Shown here: one piece after another, positions 33,778-43,047 of the stretch
How the letters are laid out: every line of letters starts with the position of its first letter
Numbering within the stretch: position 1 is the first letter of the stretch
Origin: Nitrospirota bacterium
GTDB taxonomy: Bacteria; JACPQY01
Direction: 5' to 3'
Length of the DNA stretch: 64,000 nt
Assembly (NCBI GenBank): GCA_016190245.1
Contig: JACPQY010000048.1
Location: forward strand, 32,969-96,968
Notes under the pieces: generated by a model
What the model was told of the DNA's origin: nothing
What the model saw: the letters and a program-made list of their open reading frames with translations, nothing else
Databases searched by the model: none
Program-made: the position numbers and the translations under genes

Positions 33778-34980
33778 ATGCCTGCGAAACTCCCCGACCA
33801 CCGCGGTCGTTTCGGAGCTTTCGGCGGACGCTACGTCCCCGAAACGCTCATGCCCGCGCTGGACGAGCTTGAATCGGCCTATCGAAAGATCGGACAATCG
33901 GGCGGTTTCAAGAAAGACTTGGGGTATTACCTCAGGGAATTCGCCGGCCGGCCCACACCCTTGTACCTCGCGCGCCGCATGTCGGAGGAGTTGGGGGGTC
34001 CACGCATCTACCTCAAGCGAGAGGACCTGTGTCACACGGGTGCCCACAAGATCAACAACACTCTCGGCCAGGTGCTGCTGGCGAAGCGTATGGGCAAGAA
34101 GCGGATCATCGCGGAGACGGGGGCCGGGCAGCACGGCGTGGCCACGGCCAGCACGGCGGCCCTATTCGGCCTCCCGTGCGAGGTGTACATGGGGGCTGAC
34201 GACATCCGCCGGCAGGAGATCAACGTGTTTCGGATGCGGCTCCTGGGGGCGAAGGTCCACGAAGTGACGACCGGCTCACGCACGCTCAAGGATGCCATCA
34301 ACGAGGCCATGCGCGACTGGGTGACGAACGTGCGCACCACCCACTACGTGATCGGCTCCGTGGTGGGCCCGCACCCCTTCCCGATGATGGTGCGCGACTT
34401 CCAGAGTGTGATTGGGAAGGAGGCGCGAGGACAGATTCTGAAGGCCGAAGGGCGGCTGCCACGCGCGGTCGTGGCCTGCGTGGGGGGGGGGAGCAACGCG
34501 ATGGGAATCTTCTGCGCCTTCCTGGCCGATGGTCGAACGGACCTGATCGGCGTCGAGGCGGGTGGGAAGGGGCTCCGCCACGGCGCAACGCTGGCGCACG
34601 GGACCCCTGGAGTCCTCCACGGGGCGATGAGCTACCTCTTGCAGGATGCGGACGGCCAGATTTCAGAGACCCACTCGATTGCGGCCGGACTCGACTATCC
34701 GGGTGTCGGCCCCGAGCACAGCCACCTCAAGGCGACCGGCCGCGCGACGTACGTGACGGTGAACGATGCCGAGGCGCTGGATGCATTCCAGTATCTTTCG
34801 CGTACGGAAGGCATCCTCCCAGCCATGGAGCCTTCACACGCGGTCGCCCACGTGCGGAAGATGGCCCGCCGGTGGGGCAAGGGCGGAGCGGTGATCATTT
34901 GCTTGTCCGGCCGTGGGGACAAGGACAGCGCCATGGTCGCGGACCTTCTCCAGCCGCGAGCGCAGGTGAAGCCCCAGTGA
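33778..34980 (+). CDS. trpB: Tryptophan synthase beta chain
   Basis: A 400-residue PLP enzyme joining indole and serine. PLP lysine lies in [20 protein letters not shown]. The catalytic region [13 protein letters not shown] and the phosphate loop [14 protein letters not shown] are clear. The start [18 protein letters not shown] is typical of the main TrpB1 class. A G10 run (34492-34501) encodes the Gly triplet of the phosphate loop, so a slip there would kill the enzyme. It overlaps trpA by four bases (GTGA). Confidence 0.97.
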   Translation: MPAKLPDHRGRFGAFGGRYVPETLMPALDELESAYRKIGQSGGFKKDLGYYLREFAGRPTPLYLARRMSEELGGPRIYLKREDLCHTGAHKINNTLGQVLLAKRMGKKRIIAETGAGQHGVATASTAALFGLPCEVYMGADDIRRQEINVFRMRLLGAKVHEVTTGSRTLKDAINEAMRDWVTNVRTTHYVIGSVVGPHPFPMMVRDFQSVIGKEARGQILKAEGRLPRAVVACVGGGSNAMGIFCAFLADGRTDLIGVEAGGKGLRHGATLAHGTPGVLHGAMSYLLQDADGQISETHSIAAGLDYPGVGPEHSHLKATGRATYVTVNDAEALDAFQYLSRTEGILPAMEPSHAVAHVRKMARRWGKGGAVIICLSGRGDKDSAMVADLLQPRAQVKPQ

Positions 34981-35780
34981 GTGAGATCTCGCGTGTCCTG
35001 GAGGATGTGGCCCGACGCCGCCGGAAGGCCCTGATCCCGTTCGTGACGGCGGGCGACCCGGATGCGGCGACCACGGAGGCACTCCTCCCTGCGCTTCAGG
35101 ACGCGGGTGCGGACGTGATCGAGATCGGCGTGCCTTTCTCGGACCCTGTCGCCGATGGTGTCGTTATCCAGGCTTCGTCCCAGCGCGCGCTCCGGGGGGG
35201 GATGACGACGGCGAAGACGTTGGACATCGTCCGCCGCGCCCGCCGCCGCGTGTCCTGTCCCATCGTGTTGATGGGGTACACCAACCCGGTCCTGAGATAT
35301 GGTGTGGACCGCCTTGCTCGCGACGCCGCTTCGGCGGGAGTGAACGGGTTCATCCTGGTGGACCTCCCGCCCGAGGAGGCGGAGCCGGCTCGCCGCGCGC
35401 TTCGCCAGAACGGGATTGACCTGATTTTCCTCTTGACCCCTGCCAGCCCCGGCGAAAGAATAGCGCGCGTGGCGGCCCGGGCTTCCGGCTTCATTTACTA
35501 CGTGGCCTACACGGGCGTGACGGGCGCGCGCGCCGCCGTCCATTCCGAGGTGGGGGCCTCCGTTCGCCGCATCCGGAAGCGTACGCGCCTGCCGGTCATG
35601 GTCGGTTTCGGTGTAAGGACGCCCGAACAGGCGCGATCGCTGGCGGCCGTGGCCGATGGCGTGATCGTAGGATCGGCGTTGATCCGCGGGATGGAGGGCG
35701 TGGCCAGTCGGGGAGGACGAGTGCGCAAGGCCGCCGCCTTCGTCGAGTCTCTCCGCCGGGGCCTCGATCGCGCGGCGTAG
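34977..35780 (+). CDS. trpA: Tryptophan synthase alpha chain
   Basis: A 267-residue TIM barrel that splits indole-3-glycerol phosphate. The first catalytic Glu is in [17 protein letters not shown] and the second catalytic residue Asp is in [27 protein letters not shown] and [17 protein letters not shown] follow. Its GTG start overlaps the trpB stop, giving translational coupling for the alpha-beta complex. trpE, trpG and trpD are not in the window. Confidence 0.96.
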   Translation: MSEISRVLEDVARRRRKALIPFVTAGDPDAATTEALLPALQDAGADVIEIGVPFSDPVADGVVIQASSQRALRGGMTTAKTLDIVRRARRRVSCPIVLMGYTNPVLRYGVDRLARDAASAGVNGFILVDLPPEEAEPARRALRQNGIDLIFLLTPASPGERIARVAARASGFIYYVAYTGVTGARAAVHSEVGASVRRIRKRTRLPVMVGFGVRTPEQARSLAAVADGVIVGSALIRGMEGVASRGGRVRKAAAFVESLRRGLDRAA

Positions 35781-35781
35781 G

Positions 35782-36927
35782 ATGGAATTCGAGCTGACCC
35801 ACGAGCAGCGCGAGCTGGCGGCCGCGTTCCGTCAGTTCTGCGACCAGGAGATCGCACCGCGGGCCGAGGACGTGGACGAGACGGCCACCTTCTCCTGGGA
35901 GAACTACCGCAAACTGGCCGAGTTCGGCTACCTCGGGATGGGGTACGCAAGCGCCTACGGCGGGGGGGGGGCGGACACGCTCACGACCTCGGTGCTCGGC
36001 GAAGAGCTCTCGCGTGTGTGCGCTTCCACGGCCCTCTCCGTGGCCGCCAGCACGGGTCTCTGCGGTAAGTTCATCGAGAGGTTTGGGAACGAGGAGCAGA
36101 AGCGGGCCTACCTCCCGCGGCTCGCCAGGGGTGAGATTGTGGGTGCGTTCTGTCTGACGGAGCCGCACTCGGGGTCGGATGCCGCGGGCATGAAGACGAC
36201 CGCCGTCCGCCGGGGCGACCGATGGGTGATCAACGGCTCGAAGATGTTCGTGACCAACGGGACGATTGCCGATGTTTTCGTTGTGCTCGCGCGCACGGAC
36301 CCCGAAAAGGCGCACGGGGGGATCAGCGCGTTCATCGTGGAGAAGAATCCTCAGGCGCGGCCGGGTCGTCCGCTCCGCAAACTGGGCGTTCGGGGATCGC
36401 CCACCTGCGAGGTTGTGTTCGAGGACTGCGCCGTGGCGGGCTCGGCTGTCATCGGTGAGGAGGGCAACGGATTCCACTACGCCATGCAGAACCTGGATCT
36501 CGGGCGGATCGGCATCGCCGTCTTCAGCTTGGGAATCGCGCAGGCCTGCCTCGACGAGAGTGTGAAATACGCCACCGAGCGGCAGGCGTTCGGGCACAAC
36601 ATCTACGAGTTTCAGGGGGTGCAGTTCAAGATCGCCGACATGCAGGCCTACATCGAAGCGGCTCGACTCCTCGCCTGGAAGGTCGCGTGGCGGTTTTCAC
36701 GGGGTGAGAAGGTCACGCGGGATGCGGCGATCGCCAAGCTGTTCGCCTCGGAGGCGGCTGCCCAGGCGGCGAGTTGGGCGGTTCAGATCCACGGCGGCTA
36801 CGGCTACATCAAGGATTTCAAGGTGGAGCGGCTCTACCGCGACGCGAAACTGGGGGAGATCGGCGAGGGTACATCCGAGATCCAGCGGATGGTCATCGCC
36901 AAGGAGATTCTCCGCTCGCGCGGCTGA
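35782..36927 (+). CDS. Acyl-CoA dehydrogenase
   Basis: A 381-residue FAD acyl-CoA dehydrogenase: [20 protein letters not shown] at the start, [14 protein letters not shown] in the middle domain, [20 protein letters not shown], and [12 protein letters not shown] with the likely catalytic Glu near residue 362. It looks like a short/branched-chain or butyryl-CoA type enzyme. It begins one base after trpA, so it is probably read on the trp transcript although unrelated to tryptophan synthesis. A G10 run (35962-35971) encodes AYGGGGAD. It is only moderately similar in sequence to the enzyme at 107-1246. Confidence 0.94.
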   Translation: MEFELTHEQRELAAAFRQFCDQEIAPRAEDVDETATFSWENYRKLAEFGYLGMGYASAYGGGGADTLTTSVLGEELSRVCASTALSVAASTGLCGKFIERFGNEEQKRAYLPRLARGEIVGAFCLTEPHSGSDAAGMKTTAVRRGDRWVINGSKMFVTNGTIADVFVVLARTDPEKAHGGISAFIVEKNPQARPGRPLRKLGVRGSPTCEVVFEDCAVAGSAVIGEEGNGFHYAMQNLDLGRIGIAVFSLGIAQACLDESVKYATERQAFGHNIYEFQGVQFKIADMQAYIEAARLLAWKVAWRFSRGEKVTRDAAIAKLFASEAAAQAASWAVQIHGGYGYIKDFKVERLYRDAKLGEIGEGTSEIQRMVIAKEILRSRG

Positions 36928-36950
36928 GGCCGACGGGCTATAATAGGCGG

Positions 36951-37427
36951 ATGGTGGTGATGGCAAGACCCCATGTCTTTCGGACCTCGCGCGTGTCGTT
37001 CTCGCGGGTTCCCGGGCTCACAGGTTCACGCGGATTTACTCTCCTCGAAATCATGATTGCGGTGGCGGTGGTCGTGATGTTCAGCACGATCGTCGGCGTG
37101 GCCGTGACGCGATACTTCTCACAGGCGCAGGTGAAGAAGGCGATGGTGGATATCAAGAGCCTTGAGAGCGCGATCGAGCTGTATCGAACCAACTGCTACA
37201 GATACCCCGCCGGAGACGCGGGTCTGCGCGCGCTCATCGAGAAACCCTCCGACTGCGAAGGCTGGGCGGGCCCCTACATCAAGGCGAACAAGCTTCCGAA
37301 AGACCCATGGGGCAAGGAATACATGTATTCCGGCCCGAGCGGGGACGCCGACTACCAGCTCTCGTCCGGTGGCCCGGACGGTTCGCCCGGCTCAGCGGAC
37401 GACATCAAGATCACGGACATCGACTAG
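36951..37427 (+). CDS. gspG: Type II secretion major pseudopilin GspG
   Basis: A 158-residue pseudopilin. A long positively charged leader (about 28 residues) ends at a prepilin peptidase site, G before FTLLEIMIAVAVVVMFS; the Glu at +5 is present. The C-terminal domain has LYRTNCYRYPAGDAGLRALI, WAGPYIKANKLPKDPWGKEY and GGPDGSPGSADDI, all GspG hallmarks, including the calcium-site region. A TATAAT at 36939-36944 lies just before the start but has no clear -35. It is first of a gspGHIJK-like set. Confidence 0.93.
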   Translation: MVVMARPHVFRTSRVSFSRVPGLTGSRGFTLLEIMIAVAVVVMFSTIVGVAVTRYFSQAQVKKAMVDIKSLESAIELYRTNCYRYPAGDAGLRALIEKPSDCEGWAGPYIKANKLPKDPWGKEYMYSGPSGDADYQLSSGGPDGSPGSADDIKITDID

Positions 37428-37449
37428 GCCGACGTCCCACGATCGGCCG

Positions 37450-37977
37450 ATGATGCGACGCGGCCCGCTGCGAAAGGGAACCGGGGGCGCGGGCTTCACG
37501 CTCCTGGAAATCATGGTCGCCGTCGCGATCATGGTCCTGATCGTGACTGTGGTGGTGCCCCAGATCGGCGACTTGGCGCAGGTCCAGCTCCGCTCGGCCA
37601 CGCGTCGCCTCGCGGGGACGGTTCGCCACGTCTATTTCGAGGCCCTCCTCACCAAGCAGGACTACATCCTCAACTACGACCTGGACCGACACGAATACTG
37701 GGTGGGTCAGGCCGTGTTCAATCCTGAGCTGAATGCCATCGAGCAGATCGAGACGAAACGCGGGCTGGGGCGAAGGCATCGCCTGCCGCCGGGGATCGAG
37801 TTCGCATCCGTTGAGGCGGCCGACCGGCCCTCACGCAGTTCGGGTATGGAGCTTACCTTCTTCTCACACCTCGGCGTCGCGGAGCCCACGGTGATTGAGC
37901 TGCGCGACCAGAAGCGTCGCGAGGTGCGTCTCGAAGTGGCCCCGTACGCGGGCCGGGTCACCGTGGGCAAACCATGA
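37450..37977 (+). CDS. GspH-like minor pseudopilin
   Basis: A 175-residue type II pseudopilin: a short charged leader and then GFTLLEIMVAVAIMVLIVTV with the processing site and Glu5. The remainder (LRSATRRLAGTVRHVYFEAL, EYWVGQAVFNPELNAIEQIE, VEAADRPSRSSGMELTFFSH) matches the GspH/FimT layout. It starts at ATG 37450; upstream residues in frame mirror gspG. It overlaps the next gene by four bases. Confidence 0.85.
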   Translation: MMRRGPLRKGTGGAGFTLLEIMVAVAIMVLIVTVVVPQIGDLAQVQLRSATRRLAGTVRHVYFEALLTKQDYILNYDLDRHEYWVGQAVFNPELNAIEQIETKRGLGRRHRLPPGIEFASVEAADRPSRSSGMELTFFSHLGVAEPTVIELRDQKRREVRLEVAPYAGRVTVGKP

Positions 37978-38405
37978 CGAACCGGGTGACAGGCTGCCCG
38001 CGGCTCGCGGCTCGCGGTTCGCGCGCGAGCGGTTTCACCCTCATCGAGGTCTTCTTCGCCCTCGCCATCCTCGCCACCACCCTGTTCGCCTACATGCAGA
38101 TGACAAACGACAACGTCCGCAAAGTCCGCCATGCCCGGGAGAACTATCTGATCGGTCTCCTTCTCCAGATGAAAATGGCGGATGTCCTCGCCGAGAAGTT
38201 CCCGGACCAGGGGACGCGGTCGGGCGACTTCGCGGACGAGGGATATCCGGACTATGCGTGGGAGGCGACGGTGACGCAGGCGATGCTCGGTGAGATTTCT
38301 TTTCGCGACCTGCGGGAAGTGACCGTGCGCGTCATGTGGGGTGAGGGGGAGCCCAAGACCGAGATCTCAATGGTGGCCTACGTCCTGGACAGGAAGTTCC
38401 CATGA
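37974..38405 (+). CDS. GspI-like minor pseudopilin
   Basis: A 143-residue pseudopilin with leader ending SGFTLIEVFFALAILATTLF, which carries the processing site and Glu5. A short globular region includes QMKMADVLAEKF and EATVTQAMLGEISFRDLREV, and ends in VTVRVMWGEGEPKTEISMV, a usual GspI C-terminus. It is translationally coupled to both neighbours (ATGA overlaps). In the type II system GspI nucleates the tip complex with J and K. Confidence 0.85.
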   Translation: MTNRVTGCPRLAARGSRASGFTLIEVFFALAILATTLFAYMQMTNDNVRKVRHARENYLIGLLLQMKMADVLAEKFPDQGTRSGDFADEGYPDYAWEATVTQAMLGEISFRDLREVTVRVMWGEGEPKTEISMVAYVLDRKFP

Positions 38406-39169
38406 GCCGGCGGGGTGGTTCTACCCTGTACCGAGGCCCTGGCGGCTCACGGCTCGCGACTCGCGACGGCCGGTCCAAGGGCTTCACCCTGATGGAGCTC
38501 ATGGTGGCGCTCTTTACGCTTGCCGTCCTGATGTCCGCAGCCATCCAAGGCTACTATGCCGTCAGCCGCGGTCGCGCAGTCATCACCTCGGCTGTGGAGA
38601 CGGACATTCAGAACATGGCCGTGCTCCACCAGATCGTGAAGGACCTCCAGTCGGCCTACGTGATCCAGGGCCGGGACAACACCCTGCCCGGCCCCCGCAG
38701 CGAGGCGCGGACCTTTTTCGCGTGTGAGGACACCGGCTTTGGGGTGGAGGCATGGGACAAGTTGAGCTTCACATCCGTGGGGCACGTCATCATCCCCCGT
38801 TCCGGTCCCGAGCGGCAGTACGAGAGTGAACTGACGGAGATCACGTACGAACTGGTCTCGGGCGGTGACGACCCCGAAACGGGCATCTTGCAGCGGCGCG
38901 AAGTCAGCCCCCCCGCCGCCGGTGTGGACGATCAACAGGCATCCATCCCCGTCGCCGAGAGGGTGGCCGGTTTCGATGTGGCTTGCATCGATTCAGAGGG
39001 CCGGCCTCGGGAGGATTGGGACTCCCGCCAACTCGACGGCCGGGGACAGCTCATCGGTCTCCCCGTGCTCGTGAGGATCACGCTCGTGGTCAAAGGCGAG
39101 GGGGGCGAGAAGCAAACCCGCACGACGGCCGTGACCCTCCCGCTGGCGCCGCGACTGAATCTCCGATGA
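38402..39169 (+). CDS. GspJ-like minor pseudopilin
   Basis: A 255-residue pseudopilin. The leader ends KGFTLMELMVALFTLAVLMS, with processing Gly and Glu5. A larger beta-rich domain (SFTSVGHVIIPRSG, ELTEITYELVSGGDDPETG, RREVSPPAAGVDDQ, VAERVAGFDVACIDSEGR) follows, as in GspJ. It overlaps the gspI-like and gspK-like genes by four bases each. It should sit at the tip of the pseudopilus. Confidence 0.85.
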   Translation: MSRRGGSTLYRGPGGSRLATRDGRSKGFTLMELMVALFTLAVLMSAAIQGYYAVSRGRAVITSAVETDIQNMAVLHQIVKDLQSAYVIQGRDNTLPGPRSEARTFFACEDTGFGVEAWDKLSFTSVGHVIIPRSGPERQYESELTEITYELVSGGDDPETGILQRREVSPPAAGVDDQQASIPVAERVAGFDVACIDSEGRPREDWDSRQLDGRGQLIGLPVLVRITLVVKGEGGEKQTRTTAVTLPLAPRLNLR

Positions 39170-40173
39170 ACCCTTCGCGCGACACCCCGGCTCCGTCCGT
39201 CCATCGCGTACGTCGTTCCTCCCGCGGGATCGCCTTGCTTATGGTTATGACCCTGATTACGATGCTGTCCATCATCGCGATCGAGATTGTGGAGACGGCC
39301 CAATCCCACTACCTGCTGACGACGTCGCTGCGTGACGAGGTCAAGGCCCGTGCGCTGGCCTTCTCCGGCGTGAATCTGGTCGGCGCGCTCCTCAAGGAGG
39401 ACCTTCGGAAGGAAGAGACCAAGACTTCGGATCATCTCCGGGAGGACTGGAACGTTCCGGAACCCTTCAACACGGTCGCGCTGGGCGACGGGTGGGTGAA
39501 GGGGCAGGTGGAGGATGAGGAGCGGCGATTCAACGTCCACACGATCACCCGCGACCAGTTGGCGTGCCTCGCGCGCGAGCTCGAGATCGAACAGGATTTC
39601 GATGCGGAAAGCGTGCACCGGCGGATCACGGAATGGACCGATCGAACCGGGTCGGATGGCGTGCAGGAAGACCCGTATTCCGCTCGGCGGCCGCCCGTTC
39701 TCCGACCGGATGCGCCCTTCGAGGCCCCCGGTGAGGTTGCCCTGATCGAGGGGATCGGCTGGCAGACCTACCTGAAGCTAAGGCCCTACCTCACGATCTG
39801 GCCGCAGAGGGAGCCCACGCAGCCCACCGAGGGTTCCTCCGATCAACCGGAGAAGCGCCGACCCAAGATCAATGTGAACACCGCCCCGCCGATCGTGCTC
39901 AAGTGCGTGGACAAGGACATGCCTACGGTTGCGGAGACGATCCTTGGGTTGCGGGAGGAGGACCCATTCAGGAACGTGCAGGATCTGCAAACCCGCGTCC
40001 AGGGAATCCCCGCGGCGGCGCTCGGCCTCCTCACGGTCCAGAGCGACATTTTCACGGTCCGCTCGGCGGGCCAAGTGGGGCCGGAGGGGAGGGCGTCCAC
40101 CGTGATCGTGACGGCGGTGCTGGACCGTCGAAAGCAGGACGAGTTGCGCCTGATCTACTGGCGAGAGGAGTGA
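39166..40173 (+). CDS. gspK: GspK-like minor pseudopilin
   Basis: A 335-residue GspK. The leader ends RGIALLMVMTLITMLSIIAI, lacking Glu5 as is normal for K. The large tip domain includes ARALAFSGVNLVGALL, DEERRFNVHTITRDQLACLA, WTDRTGSDGVQEDPYS, KINVNTAPPIVLKCV and LREEDPFRNVQDLQ, the helix-hairpin-like alpha domain typical of GspK. It caps the pseudopilus. gspL, gspM and the ATPase/secretin genes do not follow; instead a lipase-like gene begins 5 bases later. Confidence 0.88.
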   Translation: MNPSRDTPAPSVHRVRRSSRGIALLMVMTLITMLSIIAIEIVETAQSHYLLTTSLRDEVKARALAFSGVNLVGALLKEDLRKEETKTSDHLREDWNVPEPFNTVALGDGWVKGQVEDEERRFNVHTITRDQLACLARELEIEQDFDAESVHRRITEWTDRTGSDGVQEDPYSARRPPVLRPDAPFEAPGEVALIEGIGWQTYLKLRPYLTIWPQREPTQPTEGSSDQPEKRRPKINVNTAPPIVLKCVDKDMPTVAETILGLREEDPFRNVQDLQTRVQGIPAAALGLLTVQSDIFTVRSAGQVGPEGRASTVIVTAVLDRRKQDELRLIYWREE

Positions 40174-40178
40174 CGGGC

Positions 40179-41018
40179 ATGGTCCAGGAGGCCGACCATT
40201 TCCTGACCGCGGATCGGAGGAGGATTTTCTACCGTCGCTTCCAGGCTGATCGGCCCAAAGGCCTGGTCCTCTTCGTGCACGGTCTGGGCGAGCACTCGGG
40301 TCGGTACGTGGAACTGGCACAGGTCTTCGCCAAAGTGGGCCTGAGTGTCGTGGCGCCGGATTTGCGCGGGCACGGGCGCTCGGACGGCCGTCGGGGATGC
40401 ATCCGGCGATTTGACGAATTCGGGGAGGACCTCTCGCGGCTTCTCGCGGTGGTTTCCGACGGGGCAGGGGAAGTTCCCCGCTTCGTGCTGGGTCACAGTC
40501 TCGGCGGGCTCATCGCAGCCCACTGGGTGCTCTCCCAGGCCGAGGGGGCGGTGGTGCGGGCGGTCGTGATCTCTTCGCCTGCACTGGGGATTGCCATGCC
40601 GGTTCCCCCCCTGAAGGCCGCGCTGGGGAGGACCTTGTCGAAGTGGTGGCCCGGGCTCACCATGGACAACCAACTCATCCCCGAGCAACTCAGCCGCGAT
40701 GAGGCCGAGGTGCGCGCCTATGTGGAGGATCCGCTTGTGCACAGGCGGGTAAGTACGCGCCTCTTCACCGAGATGATGGCCGCGATGCAACGCGTTCAGG
40801 ATGGGGCCACGAGGTGGGCCCTGCCGCTCCTCATGGTTCTCGGTGGCAGCGACAAGATCGTCAGCGTGGATGCGGCCCGTGGCTTTTTCGGGCGCGTCCC
40901 GATCCGAGACAAGACACTCAAGACCTACGCGGAGTACTTCCACGAGCCTTTCCACGAGAAGGGACGCGAGCAGACCATGCGCGAAGTGGCGGACTGGGTC
41001 GCCGAGAGGGCAGGCTGA
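40179..41018 (+). CDS. Alpha/beta hydrolase, monoacylglycerol lipase-like
   Basis: A 279-residue hydrolase_4 family protein. The oxyanion region is LVLFVHGLGEHSGRYVELA, followed by VVAPDLRGHGRSDGRRG. The nucleophile elbow FVLGHSLGGLIAAHW gives Ser of the catalytic triad. LLMVLGGSDKIVSVDAAR carries the Asp and EYFHEPFHEKGREQ the His. It most resembles lysophospholipase/monoglyceride lipases. No signal peptide is seen, so it is probably cytoplasmic. It is close-spaced with the pseudopilin genes and the next gene. Confidence 0.88.
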   Translation: MVQEADHFLTADRRRIFYRRFQADRPKGLVLFVHGLGEHSGRYVELAQVFAKVGLSVVAPDLRGHGRSDGRRGCIRRFDEFGEDLSRLLAVVSDGAGEVPRFVLGHSLGGLIAAHWVLSQAEGAVVRAVVISSPALGIAMPVPPLKAALGRTLSKWWPGLTMDNQLIPEQLSRDEAEVRAYVEDPLVHRRVSTRLFTEMMAAMQRVQDGATRWALPLLMVLGGSDKIVSVDAARGFFGRVPIRDKTLKTYAEYFHEPFHEKGREQTMREVADWVAERAG

Positions 41019-42781
41019 TGGTTCGGGCGCGGATGTCATGGATGGCGCTGGCGTTTTTCGTGTTGGGCGTGGCGCCCTCGGCCCATGCTCAGGCGAGACT
41101 CCGGATCGCCGTGGCCAACGTCCAGCCGCGCGGCGTCGATCCGACCGTGGCCCAGGCCGTCACCGCGGGCCTGCTCGAAGGTGTACAGCGGCTCGGGCCG
41201 GTCACCGTGGTCGCCACCGCCGACTTCCAGCGGGCGCTGGGGGCGGACTACGAGATGCGCATCTACGGATGCAAGAACGAGACGGAATGCCTCGTGCAAT
41301 TGGGGAGCGTGCTTCCGGCGGACCGGCTCTTCGTCGGCACGGTGGCCGGCGGCGCCGGGAGCTGGGCCGTGACGGTCAAGATGGTGAACCTCCGCTCGGA
41401 GGGTTCGGCCATGACCGTGGTGACCGCACCGACGGACGTGCAGAAACTCGGGCCGCTCGTGGCGGGGGTGCCGAAGCAGCTCATCCTGAATGAACAGCGC
41501 TCACAACTTGGCCCCGGAGGTTTCAACCTTGCGTTCGAGACCGAATACTCCATGGGCCTCGGCGATTACTACGAAGACCGCTATGCAGAGGCCCACGCCC
41601 ACCTGGACGGAGCGATCCGAGCCAATCCTACCCCCCGCGCGCCCTACTACTATGCGGGTCTGAGCGCCTACTTTGCGGACGACCTGCCGCATGCCAAGGC
41701 CCACCTCCTGCGTGCCAAGGGGATCGGGCCGGACCCGGATTTAGAGGTGGAGTACTACCTCGGGCTGACGTCCTACCGCCTCGAGGAGTTTGACGAATCC
41801 GAGGCCCACTTTCTCATCGTGCGCCAAACAACCCCCGACGAAGAGATGCTCGACACCGTTGATGTCTACCTCGCCCTGATCGAGAAAGTGCGCGAGCGAA
41901 AGCGGATGGAAGGCCGGTTCTGGAAAGTCACGGGGAAGACGGGCATTCAGCACGATTCCAACGTCATCCTGAGCCCCCAGCAGGCGGTGGCCCTCGGGAA
42001 GGAGGGCACGCGGGCCCTCATCGGTGCCGAGGCGCAACTCTGGGCGGTTCCCGTCCGGGCGGCGCGCATCTCTGGGAGTCTGGGTGTGGACCAGACGCTC
42101 CACTTTTACGGCGCGTCGAAAGCCGTCACGAACTACGACATGACGCACGCGTTCCTGAACACCAGCGGCCTTCACTACTTCGACAACGAGGCCTACCGAC
42201 TCCAAGCCGAGCTGGGGGGGGAAATCGCCCAGTTCCGGGCCGCCCCCTCGTTTGTGGAGATGAACGGCTCGTTCGGGCTGTGGAGGCGCCTCGTGGACCG
42301 GGCGGCGCTCGGGCTCTCGTACGACCTGCGCTACGATCACTACTACAGCCTGGAAGAAGTCGTGCTCACCGGCCTCAACCACGGGCCGACGACGAGGCTG
42401 ACGGTGGACGTTGTGCAGGGGTACGTCCGCAACTCGCTCAAGCTGGCGTACGATCGAAATCAACCGACGAAGGACACGGACGAGAAGCTGGCGTACAACG
42501 GTGTCCTGGCCGAGTTGGGGGTCACCCTTTTTGCGCCCATGAAACTGCGGTTCCACGGCTTCGGGGGGATCCATTTCAAGTTCTTTGATCGCGAAGATCC
42601 TCCGCCTGAACCCAAGCGGCATTCCGATCGGCTTCTCACGGCGGGGGCTGGGGCCCATCGCGAGTTCGGCGGCCGCTGGTTTCTCGACGGTTCGTTCTCT
42701 TACTACTTCAATGATGCCACTCGGCCGCAGCGCGAGTTCCAGCGGTGGATCGCCGCGCTCACGGCCGGTATTTCGATATGA
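41018..42781 (+). CDS. Outer-membrane TPR/beta-barrel protein (Slam/DUF560-like)
   Basis: A 587-residue exported protein. A signal peptide (MSWMALAFFVLGVAPSAHAQ) is followed by a domain resembling N-terminal TolB/FlgO-type folds (LRIAVANVQPRGVDPTVAQA, ADRLFVGTVAGGAGSWAVTV). TPR repeats follow (GDYYEDRYAEAHAHLDGAIR, LGLTSYRLEEFDESEAHFLI). From about residue 305 a beta-barrel begins (WKVTGKTGIQHDSNVIL) and ends in IAALTAGISI. TPR plus barrel is the layout of surface lipoprotein assembly modifiers. The N-terminal domain is not part of that family. It is placed after a pseudopilin set, so a surface export role is plausible but unproven. Confidence 0.72.
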   Translation: MVRARMSWMALAFFVLGVAPSAHAQARLRIAVANVQPRGVDPTVAQAVTAGLLEGVQRLGPVTVVATADFQRALGADYEMRIYGCKNETECLVQLGSVLPADRLFVGTVAGGAGSWAVTVKMVNLRSEGSAMTVVTAPTDVQKLGPLVAGVPKQLILNEQRSQLGPGGFNLAFETEYSMGLGDYYEDRYAEAHAHLDGAIRANPTPRAPYYYAGLSAYFADDLPHAKAHLLRAKGIGPDPDLEVEYYLGLTSYRLEEFDESEAHFLIVRQTTPDEEMLDTVDVYLALIEKVRERKRMEGRFWKVTGKTGIQHDSNVILSPQQAVALGKEGTRALIGAEAQLWAVPVRAARISGSLGVDQTLHFYGASKAVTNYDMTHAFLNTSGLHYFDNEAYRLQAELGGEIAQFRAAPSFVEMNGSFGLWRRLVDRAALGLSYDLRYDHYYSLEEVVLTGLNHGPTTRLTVDVVQGYVRNSLKLAYDRNQPTKDTDEKLAYNGVLAELGVTLFAPMKLRFHGFGGIHFKFFDREDPPPEPKRHSDRLLTAGAGAHREFGGRWFLDGSFSYYFNDATRPQREFQRWIAALTAGISI

Positions 42782-42803
42782 CCCAGGATTTCGGAGGTGA
42801 GTC

Positions 42804-42980
42804 TTGAAGGACATGCAGCCCGAGGGATATGCACTCGAACAGGCGATCCGCTGGATCCGCGAGGAGTTGAAGCAGGTCCCGAAGAAGCCGATCGGCAAGC
42901 TGATCCAGGAGGCGGGGCGGAAATTCGACCTATCCCCGAAAGACGAGGAGTTTCTTCACCGTCAGTTCAAGAGGCCCTGA
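42804..42980 (+). CDS. 58-aa protein of unknown function
   Basis: A small gene with a strong ribosome-binding site GGAGGTGA (42793-42800) and a TTG start at the right distance; ATG 42813 is too far from it. The product is helical and charged: GYALEQAIRWIREELKQVPK, KPIGKLIQEAGRKFDLSPKD, ending in RQFKRP. It looks like a conserved helical adaptor, but I know no family. It lies 23 bases downstream of the TPR/barrel gene and is probably on the same transcript. An intergenic G11 tract (43012-43022) follows. Confidence 0.65.
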   Translation: MKDMQPEGYALEQAIRWIREELKQVPKKPIGKLIQEAGRKFDLSPKDEEFLHRQFKRP

Positions 42981-43047
42981 AGGCCCCGCCTGCGGAAAAC
43001 GGCGGTCGTTCGGGGGGGGGGGACGAGTCAGGGGCGATGGGCGATCG

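Noticed and set aside
36939-36944. TATAAT just before gspG as a promoter
   Set aside because: Perfect -10 but only 6 bases from the start codon and no -35; may be chance.
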